From the NCBI GenBank assembly GCA_022925895.1, contig JAKSYS010000225.1, forward strand, positions 1 to 64,000: a stretch of DNA of 64,000 nt. Reading direction: 5' to 3'. The position numbers were made by a program, and so were the translations under genes. The notes under the pieces were generated by a model. The model was not told where the DNA came from and did not search any database. It saw only the letters and a program-made list of their open reading frames with translations. Of this stretch, positions 1 through 9,684 are shown piece after piece. The stretch comes from Fragilaria crotonensis. Lineage: Eukaryota > Bacillariophyta > Fragilariophyceae > Fragilariales > Fragilariaceae. The stretch's first letter is position 1, and the number at the start of each line of letters is the position of its first letter.

Positions 1-2
1 GC

Positions 3-557
3 TGTCAGATCATACTGTGCTACCGTTGGTACTGTTGGTGGAATCGACGGTACGACCGTACGACGCGACAACGATATCGAGCTCGACAGTACGACTGTAC
101 CAAAGTACGACTGTAGTAAAACTAATTGTTCGTGCGGATCGACGTCCAGCAATGTCTATCAAGAGGAGGATCTTGGTTGGACGATTGTGGGCAAAGGTTC
201 AAAGAAGTACAAGACCAAGACCTGACATAAGGAGATATGCCTTGAAGGCTGGAACTGTATGAAAGCCTTATTAGGCATATGTCTCTTGGGATTTGGAGAC
301 TGGATTGATGTACTTGGTTTGCTTTCGGTCTTGGAGTTGGTCTTGTTCCAACTCGGACTTAAGGAAAGCAATCTTGTGTTTGTGTTGTTTTGTTGGATGG
401 GATGTGTGTTCAATCTTGGGAGCTTTTGGAGTCAAGAACAAGATTGGAATCGATCTAGAAAATGTAATTCTAGATCTCACAATATTCGAACGGTATTTAG
501 TAGTGTCTAGGAGAACTACTGGATTAAGAGTCTACGGTATTGTTGAATTGTTTAACA
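3..557 (+). repeat. 5' LTR of copia element 1
   Basis: A 555-bp stretch beginning TGTCAGATC and ending TTTAACA (TG...CA ends) is repeated at 5208-5765. It is almost at the window edge, so its outer flank is not visible. Confidence 0.92.
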
Positions 558-3500
558 CGTTTTAAAACGATCAGTTAGATTGTAACGATGGAAGAGCAGA
601 AGGAAGCTACGTTCGGGTCTACGATCAGGGCATTCGCCTTCGACGGCGATGAGACGAAGTTCAGGTCCTGGGAAGGGAAGATCGCTCTCGCCGGTTCGAA
701 GGGCTTCCTCCTCGCTCTCACCAAGGCACCTACGGCCACTGGGTTGACTGCTGAAGAGTTCGAGAACGGCGAAGTCGTCGTGCTGGGCGCGCTGTTGACT
801 GGCGGTGGCGTGGATGCGACCGGAGCACCTCTTCGTGCTGCTTCGACGACTCGTACGCCTACGACTGCGGAGAACAGGAAGTACAGCGCACGTGCGGCCG
901 CTTGGACTTACCTTGTTGCTAGCTGCTCGGATAAAGCCTACGCTTTGATTGAGCGCAGCGCCGGCGATCCTTTCATGGCTTGGACGATCTTGCAGGAGAA
1001 GTATTGCTCTACGGACGCGGAAGAGAACTATCCAGATCTCGCGGAGGCTTTCAGCGCATGCAAGTTGGTGGAAGTCAAGCGTGACCCCGAGTTGTGGTTT
1101 AACGACTTGGATCATCTAAACATGCGCATTGGCAGGATCAACACGAAGTATGAGAAGGACGAACTACAAATGAAAGCCCACATCATGAACGCGATGTCTT
1201 CGGGATACGATCCGGTGGTGGTGAAGTTTCGCGGCGAACTTGCAGAGACTTCGCTTACCAAGCTCAGAAAGGAGATTGTTCTCCAGTATAAGTCTTTGGT
1301 GAAGGTGAAGGGCAAGTCCACTTCGAGTCTGCTTTGTTGGCGAATGCGAACAAACATCCATTCAAGAAGTTCAAAGGAACCTGCAGGAATTGTGGCAAGA
1401 TTGGCCACAAAGCGGCTGATTGCACCTCGAAGGCAACCGAAGGGAATGGCGCATCCGGAAAGGGCAAAGGCACCGCTGACAAGTCTCACGTCACGTGCTA
1501 CAATTGCGGCGAAAAGGGGCACTATTCTAACAAGTGTCCTAAACCCAAGAAGGATAAAGTCAAGGGTGAAGAAGCTGCAGCTGATATGGCTATGTTTGTG
1601 GCGTCGCTTCGTTACGGAGATCGGCGACGACAATGGCGGTCAGGAGGCGAGGAACGGCGACAGGACCAACGATTGGGACGATTCTGAGTTTTTTGATTTT
1701 GGAGAAGTATGTGGAGTCATTGGAGTCAGGTCCGACGGCACGATCCCCCACTTTGAAATTCCTACCATTGTCGCGGAGGACTCTGGTACGAAATTTGTCG
1801 AAGCTACGACCATTACGGTCATTAACCACCCTATCGATCATTATGCCGGCTACTCCGTGACAAGGGATTTTGTCGGAACTGCGGATGCTTCCTGTACGAA
1901 TGGTATCGAGGAATGGTTACTGGATTCGGGTGCCACTTCGGGCGTTACTTACGACAACAGTCATATGACTGATATGCGTCCATCAAACCGCAAGATCGAA
2001 ATCGGAAACGGTGACATGATTGAGACATTTGGACAAGGTACGGTGACACTGTTGGACAATGACGGCAAGTTGGTTTACTTCACAGATGTGTACTATGCGC
2101 CTGAGTTTACGAAACATATTGTCAGTTTTCGCCAGCTCATCGAAAGAATTGGAGTCTCACTTCGGTCTCGCGTGACGAATTTGTCTGGGATGCTCCAATG
2201 TCTACTGAACCGGTACGATTCAAAATGAATGCCTCGGACAAATTGTGTTACTTTGAGGTACGAGGACAACGGTGCCGGAGGAACACCTTACAGTAAATAG
2301 TTTAACTGCAAGTCCTGTGACTCTTGATATCAATGTTGCTCACGGACTGCTCGGTCATCCTGACACTCGGACTGTGAAGGCTATGGCGGCGCAACACGAT
2401 TGGACTTTGACGGGTCGGTTCAACCATGTGGATCGTGTGCACTTGCTAAGGCACGAGCCAAAGCAGTTCCTAAGTCTACGTTGACGAAGGCGAAGGTTCC
2501 CGGGAAAGACTCTTTCTGGACATTTCGGGACCATACGCCGACTCGCTGAATCAAAATAAGTACTGGCTTCGGATCGTGGACGACTTTTCGAAATTCAGTT
2601 GGGACTGTTTTCTTCCTAAGAAGGTGGAATTCAGATTCCGGGCGAAATTACTTAAGGCTAATAAAGCCGCTGGAAAGCCCTGCAAATTCTTGCGCTGCGA
2701 CAATGGAGAAAAGTCTTATGTACAGGAGCTTTGTGTGGAATATGATGTCATACTTGAAATGACTGCTCCTAACACTCCCCAGATGAACGGTGTCGTGGAA
2801 CGGAGCTTCGTGACATGTCGTAATCGTGCTTTCGCTACTATGTACTGTGCGAAACTTTCTTTGGAGACCCAGGCATTGTTGTGGCCGGAGGCAATTAACA
2901 CGGTTACCAAGCTGGGCAATTCACTACCTAAGAAGGGAGCGTCCGATGACCCGTATACTTTGTGGTACGGTGCGGAGGGTAAGAAGAACCGTATTCTGGA
3001 CTATTTGCAACCTTTCGGACGTGTCGCGTACATCACGAATCGGTCGAAGCTCAAGGCTAAGTTGGATCCGAAATCATTTAAGTGCATCTTTGTCGGATAT
3101 TCGGATGACCATTCTGGCGACACTTATAAGTTTTATAACCCTGCGACTAAGCAGACCATTTTGTCTCGTGACGTGCATCAGTGGATGGAGTGGCATGGAC
3201 GAATCAGTGCTACGGATGACCTACCTCTGTTTGAACAGTTGAAGATTCTCGAGGACAGTTCGGTCATTGTGCCTGCTTCTGCGATTGTTCCTTATGTTGA
3301 AGATGCCGAAGTTCGTGATGTTGATGATCTTCTGGACATTCCTGCCGCTACGCCTGGACCGGTCGCGGAGGATGTCATACCAAACGCGCCAGCTATCGTC
3401 GATGTTCCTGCACGGAGGAATTTGGCTGCCTCATTCTCGCCAGCGCATACGAGATCGAAGACGGCGAGAGCAGCTATGCCGGACATGGACGTTGCTGCGA

Positions 3501-5207
3501 TGTCTGTTCTATGCGAGACGATACTAAGTGCGACGTTGCAATCGGATCCACAGTTGGGAGTACCAAAGAACTACAAGGAGTTAATTAAGCAAAACGACCC
3601 TCTATGGATAAAGTCGATGCATTCGGAACTCGAGAATTTCCTGAAGCGTAACGCCTGGGAATTCCTACGTCGAAGCATGCTACCGAAAGGCCGTAAGACA
3701 CTGCGAACTCGCTGGATATTTAAGGAGAAGACGGACGGGACTAAGAAGTCACGATCAGTCATACTGGGCTACGAGCAGGTACCTGGCGTAGATTTCAATG
3801 ACTCTTACTCGCCACTTGCGTCGAATCCCACCATCAGACTTGTATTATGCATCACATTGGCAAACGGACGTAAGAAAGATTATTGGGTAACGGACATGAT
3901 CGATGTTGAAGCTGCTTTCTTAAATGCTCTTATGGATCAAGACATTTTTATCGAGCTACCTGAAGGGCTGTTGGAATACTTCTAAGTAAAGGAAAGGACC
4001 TTCGTGATTTTATTATAAAGCTACGGAGCGCACAGTACGGATTGGTTCAGAGTCCGAGACTCTGGATGGAAACTTTTGCTAAGATATTGATCGGACTCGG
4101 GTTAATACAGTGTAAAACTGATCCGTGCTTGTTTATGCTGTTTACAGATGGCGAACTTCAAGCTCTCGTGGTGGTTTACTGCGACGACTGCATCGTAACG
4201 GGCACTCCGTCAGCCGTTAAGACAATCAAGAAGGGGGTCGCTGGCTCTGTCACCATCTCGGACTTAGGCAGGCTAAAGCGACATCTTGGTGTAAATTATG
4301 AGTTCGGAACGGACAAAAATGGCGACTATATTCTGTCCGGTATGACGGATTATCTTGAGGCCATTGTTCGAGACTACGAAGAATACATCGGAAGTGACGT
4401 CAAGGAACGGTCGACTCCCGGTGCATCTGTGACACCACCCCTGCGCTCTACGCCCGAAGACGAAATCATCAATATGGAAATGTTTCGGTCATTTGTCGGA
4501 CGAATTCTATTTGCATGTGGCAAGACGGAACCTACTATAGCTAATGCATGCAGAGAACTGACCTCACACCTTACTGCCCCAAACGAAGAACATTGGAATG
4601 CTCTGAGTCATTTGGTGGGATATCTTAAGACTGCGTCACTTCAAGGAATCAAGATGAGGACTCCCGATGATTTAAGAGTGGTTGCCTATGTCGATTCGGA
4701 CTATGCCGGTGACAGAAACGATCGGAAGAGTATCTCTGGTTACTTGGTCACGGTTGGAGGATGTCTTGTGTCTTGGATGTCTAAGAAACAGACTGGTGTC
4801 ACTCTGTCCTCAACGGAAGCAGAGTTTGTGGCTATGAGCAACGTGGCGACTGAGGTAAAATTCATTGTGTCTCTACTCACGGAGATTATGGGAGGCGGAC
4901 CTGACGGATCCGACGGCGAAGGGAAAGGTCCAATCATGCCGAGCATTCTACGCGAGGATAATACCGGGGCGATCTTTATGGCGAAGAACACTGCCATCAC
5001 ACCCAGGACGAAACACGTGGACATTCGAGCAAGATTCGTCAATGACATGGTTCAAGCGAAGGAATTGTCCGTGGAACACATTCGGAGTGAGGAAAACCCA
5101 AGCGATTGTATGACGAAGAATCTGCCGTTGGTATTGTTCAAGAAACACGCGGCACTTGTCTGTGACGGAATGTTTACACGACTTCACGAACCGACGAACA
5201 CGGAGGA

Positions 5208-5765
5208 TGTCAGATCATACTGTGCTACCGTTGGTACTGTTGGTGGAATCGACGGTACGACCGTACGACGCGACAACGATATCGAGCTCGACAGTACGAC
5301 TGTACCAAAGTACGACTGTAGTAAAACTAATTGTTCGTGCGGATCGACGTCCAGCAATGTCTATCAAGAGGAGGATCTTGGTTGGACGATTGTGGGCAAA
5401 GGTTCAAAGAAGTACAAGACCAAGACCTGACATAAGGAGATATGCCTTGAAGGCTGGAACTGTATGAAAGCCTTATTTGGCATATGTCTCTTGGGATTTG
5501 GAGACTGGATTGATGTACTTGGTTTGCTTTCGGTCTTGGAGTTGGTCTTGTTCCAACTCGGACTTAAGGAAAGCAATCTTGTGTTTGTGTTGTTTTGTTG
5601 GATGGGATGTGTGTTCAATCTTGGGAGCTTTTGGAGTCCAAGAACAAGATTGGAATCGATCTAGAAAATGTAATTCTAGATCTCACAATATTCGAAAACG
5701 GTATTTAGTAGTGTCTAGGAGAACTACTGGATTAAGAGTCCACGGTATTGTTGAATTGTTTAACA
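5208..5765 (+). repeat. 3' LTR of copia element 1
   Basis: This is the direct repeat of 3-557, 558 bp, with only a handful of substitutions and small length differences. Its first part overlaps the end of the pol reading frame. Confidence 0.92.
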
Positions 5766-6237
5766 TCCTGCCTTACTACCGGTACGAGTACTAGTACCGC
5801 CAAATCGATCATTTTATCAAGATGACTGTATGCAGGGCCGTTCGTAGTTCGTGCACATCAGAAGTGCATCGCCGGGGTGCCGCATGGAGTTTATGACATG
5901 TACAGTATACTCCAGTACAAGTACATCGTACAGCCTACAGCAGCCTCCAGTACGACAAGTGCATTTTGTCGTTGTAAGTAGTACGTAGTACTGGATTACA
6001 CAAGTCCTTCGGTCGGACGTTTGAAACGTATCGTACATAGTAAATACCTGTTCCTCCTAAATGTAGACCCTATGGCACGCGCAGCACATAGAATTCTATG
6101 CTCGAATCCGATGATCCAAGAATGCTCGCGAACAGTGTATCTTTTTGTCTTTTTGGCACGAACCTCGTTTGACTCATACAGTCCATAAAAACTAAAACCA
6201 CATCATTCACAAAATAAAATTGAACCAACTGAAAACC
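5766..6237. other. Intergenic, likely promoter of NmrA-like gene
   Basis: No gene is seen. The left part is rich in GTAC words (for example two GTAC pairs around 5780-5800). The last 60 bases before the ATG at 6238 are A-rich and probably serve as the 5' leader. Confidence 0.5.
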
Positions 6238-7206
6238 ATGTCACCCATCCTCGTCGCCAGCGCCACAGCCACTACTGGTTCCGCCACCGTCAAGGCGCTT
6301 TCCGCCTTGGGTGTTCCGGTCCGCGCCGTGGTCCGCAACGCCGTTGACGATCCACGTGCCTTGGAACTTGCTGCATTGCCAGGTGTCACTGTTGTAGAAG
6401 GAGATTTCGATGACAGCGAGTCCGTAGCTGCCATTCTCGACGGCATCTCTCGCTGCTTGCTCGTTTCGGGTGCATTCGCCTACGAGCAATTTGAACGCGA
6501 AACACTCTTTATTGAAGCGGCCGCTCGCGCTAATGTGGAACTCGTTCTTCGTGTGTCCACGGCGAGTTTCCTTATCAAACCAGGAACCAAGGGTGCATAT
6601 GGACGAACTCATCATGGCATTGAGGCATTTAGCAAGGTTGGAGGATATCCAGTCATTCATCTCAATCCCAATTGGTTCTTGACCAACTGGTTGGGAAACG
6701 CCGCTGAGGCCAAGGCAAACGGAACCATTAGCATCCCAGCGTCCGGAATTGGTCCTCGTGATGCTCATTTCCTGGATCCGCGTGATCTTGGAGACGCCGC
6801 GGCAACCATTCTGACTCTTAGTTCGGAGGATCTTCAGCCCTTGTTGGAGGCGAAGAATCTCGAAATACACGGTCCGGCGCCAGCCAACTTTTCTGACGTG
6901 GCGGATGCGCTCAGCACGGCCGTGGGATATCCCATCCGCGTACAACAGATTCCACGAGAGGCCTTCATTTCGGCACTTGTTGGTTATGGAGTTCCTCGAG
7001 TCTTTGCCAGTTCCTTCGCCGAAACAATCGAACAAGTCGACGGAATCGTCCCGCCTGGATACGAAGGATATGGACCAGATGGAGGCAGGTCAAATTGGAA
7101 TATTTCCGAGACCAGTCCAGAGTTACTCAAGGTGTGGACACCAAAATACACTGTTGAAGATTGGGCGAACTCGGATGCAGTCAAGGCTGCGTTTGGAAAG
7201 GAGTAA
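6238..7206 (+). CDS. NmrA-like / atypical short-chain dehydrogenase family protein
   Basis: A single-exon protein of 322 aa. The fold is suggested by the N-terminal beta-alpha-beta unit (SPILVASATATTGSATVKAL, then VRAVVRN), a VVEGDFDD stretch and the central HLNPNWFLTNW region, as in NmrA/isoflavone-reductase-like NAD(P)-binding proteins. The usual glycine-rich dinucleotide motif is degenerate (only one of the expected glycines is plain), so it may bind NAD(P) as a sensor rather than catalyse a reaction; that is inference. The open frame extends 18 bases further left, but only to a TTG. The ATG at 6238 in the context aaaaccATGtc is the sensible start. It converges on the bromodomain gene, with 185 bases between stop codons. 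The substrate is unknown. Confidence 0.85.
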   Translation: MSPILVASATATTGSATVKALSALGVPVRAVVRNAVDDPRALELAALPGVTVVEGDFDDSESVAAILDGISRCLLVSGAFAYEQFERETLFIEAAARANVELVLRVSTASFLIKPGTKGAYGRTHHGIEAFSKVGGYPVIHLNPNWFLTNWLGNAAEAKANGTISIPASGIGPRDAHFLDPRDLGDAAATILTLSSEDLQPLLEAKNLEIHGPAPANFSDVADALSTAVGYPIRVQQIPREAFISALVGYGVPRVFASSFAETIEQVDGIVPPGYEGYGPDGGRSNWNISETSPELLKVWTPKYTVEDWANSDAVKAAFGKE

Positions 7207-7391
7207 TGGAGGGAGGAACTTGGTGGAAAGGTTTGTACGAACTGTTGCGCTAGTGCTACGGAAGCCTACGAAGTGGCCACAGCTGGTAGACTAGAGCAAA
7301 ATGCGTATTCCGTAAAAGTGTCGCTGATTTGATGCGTTCATCCCCCTTTGTATGAAGTAGAACCGAAAATGCTGTAGCACATGACTTCCCT

Positions 7392-8135
7392 CTACTTTTT
7401 TCTCTTTTTGTTACTGTTCGAGCCCGATACCTTGTTAATGTCTTCCGGAACTTGCTCTGTTACGTCGGGATGTCTTGCCGACACCTTGTCCTTGGTATAT
7501 TTTTCAAGTTCGGCAAATGTTTTCTTGTCTAGTTCGTCGATATTGATTTCAATGTGTGCACTGTCCCCTACCTGTTCCAAGGCTTGCGGACAATGATTTT
7601 CAATCGTAGTCATGACATGCGCCAGTTCCAAACCAGACAACAGAAAAATCCTACTGGCCAACTGTGCCTTGGTATCCAGCGTTATCGCTCCCTCCCGGGT
7701 ATTCGTTTTCGAATCCAATTCGGGCGTCCCATCCCTGAAATCTTCACCGACATCAAATTCCGCCTTGATCTTTTTGTACCGATCTTCGAACCGTCTTGAA
7801 AAATTCTTGGCCAGTAGCCAAAAGTCCGACCCATCCGCATTGTACGTTAAACAATTCTTCCAAATCAAACGAATATCTTGAGCACACTCGTGCGCCGTCG
7901 CGTACTGGTGGCGTTCGAGCTTGCGCTTCACCGTCCCCAAATCCATCATTTTTCAATAATCTTGGGATAATCAAAGAGCTCCAAACCGCGCCAGTCGACC
8001 GGTTCTAGGAAGGGACCAGCGTCCGGCAGCCATGAGATAATTCACCAATTTGCCCATGCGTTTGAGAGGCTCTTCTTGGGAACTATTGTTTCCACTGTTG
8101 TTATTACCGTTGTTGCTGTTGTTGTTGCTCATCAT
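7392..8135 (-). CDS. Bromodomain-NET (BET-like) chromatin reader, frame shifts twice
   Basis: Read on the minus strand, an Asn-rich start (MMSNNNSNNG...) leads into bromodomain helix Z (KRMGKLVNYLM). The ZA loop (FLEPVDWRGLELFDYPKII) follows in a second frame, then MMDLGTVKRKLE, a helix B ECAQDIRLIW and the acetyl-lysine-binding asparagine in CLTYN, back in the first frame. After this comes a NET (extra-terminal) domain (FLLSGLELAHVM ... IEINIDELDKKTFAELEKY) and a basic tail ending KKRKK. BET proteins bind acetylated histones and recruit the transcription machinery. Frame changes lie near 8024-8030 and in an A5 run at 7949-7953 and cancel each other. They flank about 75 bases that clearly encode the ZA loop. 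No GT-AG intron fits. This is either a recent pseudogene or assembly error. Confidence 0.82.
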
Positions 8136-8380
8136 TGTTGTCGCGATTCACTCTTCGAATGGAATGTGTGCAGTATCGGTTTGCTGCCTTTCTTGGTGTG
8201 CATTGCGTTTTGAATGTTCATTCCAGTACAGTACTGGTGCCACTGTTAAAGTGCTTTTGCAAGTTGCTGAGTTCGCTAGTAGAGTATTGGAACGAGTACT
8301 CGAGTACTCGAGTAGCAGAGCTGCTATTGTTTACAGGACTCATACACTGTAGTTTGCTGTACGAACAGTATGAAGTACTC

Positions 8381-8429
8381 AGTATGAAGTATGAAGTATG
8401 TAGTATGTAGTATGTAGTATGTAGTATGC
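8381..8429. repeat. Seven-copy tandem array of AGTATGN
   Basis: Seven consecutive 7-bp units: two AGTATGA, four AGTATGT, one AGTATGC. A short minisatellite in GTAC/GTAT-rich intergenic DNA. Confidence 0.9.
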
Positions 8430-8651
8430 ATAGAGCACAGTGGTGCAGCGTCCCAGTAGTGTATCATTGCAAAAATAGATAGGGTTGTTTGTTTTGCAAA
8501 GGTCCCTATTCCAGTACGAATTCCAGTACTCCTATACCAGCACCGTACATTGAACATGTTCAGTGGTGCACTGTATGATAGCAATTCCTGATGTACGTAT
8601 TAGAGTATAGGGACGTGGCAACACCACTGTACGAAAACGCTACGATACGGG

Positions 8652-8813
8652 TCCGATTAGGTTTCACCAATTTGACGTCAGCGCCCACGTCGAGTACTAT
8701 ACTGATGTCTTCACGTTCAACGTACTGACACACAGTACTACAGTAAGACAGTAACATACTGAGAGCATCCTGATTGGTACGCGCTGACGTCAAATTGGTG
8801 AAACCTAATCGGA
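8652..8813. repeat. Perfect 33-bp inverted repeat with TGACGTCA palindromes
   Basis: Arms 8652-8684 and 8781-8813 are exact reverse complements, 33 of 33 bases, around a 96-base loop. Each arm contains TGACGTCA, the palindromic bZIP/CRE-type site. The pair could form a cruciform or hairpin RNA. It could be a regulatory module or a small hairpin-type element; no target duplication is evident. Confidence 0.88.
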
Positions 8814-8930
8814 TCTCCAGTAATGAGGCCAGTAGATAACTTGACACGCAGCCGAAATTAGGTTTTGGTTTCGGAGTGCGTTTCCAATTTGTCGGTTTGT
8901 CTGTTCTTGAAGTTTTGAGATACCCGGAAA

Positions 8931-9538
8931 ATGAATGCCGATGCCGCCATGCGACTTCGTCCCTGCCTCCACGTTTCCGTCGAATCTCCTTCACTGGTGA
9001 CACAACTGCATGAACAAGACGTCGTCGCACACGTACAAGTACCCGATTTGTTATATAATACCGCTACCGAAGTCAACATGTCGAACAACCTAATGCTTGC
9101 TCAACTCATGAAGGATATGCAGGTTAGTAGAGTGTTGTACTTTTGGTTACCTTAGGTCTTTTCACTGCACTTTGTCGATGACACGTTTCTCACATCACAT
9201 CCACTCGATTATTCCCACCTCGTTTGCTTTCATAGGATCCTGAAATGATGAGAGAAGCCCAGGCTATGATGCAATCGCCTGAATTTCAAGCCCACATGAG
9301 AAAGATGACAGAAAACCCAAACTTCAAAAAGGCCATGCAAGGCACACAAGAATTGATGAAGGACCCAAACAAGGTGGCGGAAATGGAGGCCAAGGTCAAG
9401 GCCGCCCTGGCCGATGGTGAAAAGAAACTGGCAGAATTGGAGGCTGCCAGGAAGGCAGCAGCAGAGAACGGAGAAGACGCCAAGCCCGCTGTGGAAGAGG
9501 AGGATGACATGGAGGTGCCAAACCTCAACATCAACTAG
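8931..9538 (+). CDS. STI1-domain (Hsp-binding, HIP/STI1-like) small protein, two exons
   Basis: Exon 1 ends at 9122 (GATATGCAG|GTTAGT) and exon 2 starts at 9236 after CATAG; the intron 9123-9235 is 113 nt. The joined sequence MSNNLMLAQLMKDMQ-DPEMMREAQAMMQSPEF continues through NPNFKKAMQ and LMKDPNKVAEMEAKVKAAL. These repeated Asn/Asp-Pro turns between short helices are typical of STI1 domains in HIP, STI1/HOP and related co-chaperones. The C-terminus is a charged Ala-rich helix and an acidic tail. Two starts are possible: ATG 9078 (115 aa, beginning at the domain, with a TATATAATA element about 25 bases upstream) or ATG 8931 (164 aa), since the frame is open throughout. No TPR domain is present, so it is a stand-alone module. 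Confidence 0.78.
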
Positions 9539-9684
9539 ATGTACCATCAACCACCTCTCCCAGTGAAGAATACACGTGAGGGCGATTTAGAATGGAGCTA
9601 CTGCCGGTATATAAAAATGCTTCTCACGGACTGAACAAGAGGCAAACAAGAACCGATATATCCTAGACGATATTTGCAGCCTGA

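Larger units (their letters stand above)
3..5765 (+). mobile_element. Ty1/copia-type LTR retrotransposon, young, broken
   Basis: This is a copia-order element with two near-identical LTRs. Between them, in the order typical of Ty1/copia, are a gag region with two CCHC zinc knuckles, an aspartic protease signature (DSGATSG), integrase, reverse transcriptase (YCDD core) and RNase H. The order integrase before reverse transcriptase separates it from Ty3/gypsy. Coding is spread over several frames and the element looks broken, with roughly four breaks. The LTRs differ at only about five places over about 555 bases, so insertion was recent. The last pol reading frame runs about 220 bases into the 3' LTR. 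The target-site duplication cannot be checked because only two bases precede the 5' LTR. Confidence 0.93.
8136..8930. other. Divergent intergenic region between BET-like and STI1-domain genes
   Basis: No gene is seen. The 795 bases hold GTAC-rich sequence (8225-8350), a 7-bp tandem array (8381-8429) and a long perfect inverted repeat (8652-8813). They lie between two genes transcribed away from each other, so a shared promoter is plausible. Confidence 0.6.

Noticed and set aside
6220-6237. Extended N-terminus of the NmrA-like protein (18 bases upstream)
   Set aside because: The frame begins at TTG there. A eukaryotic start at ATG 6238 with an A-rich leader is better.
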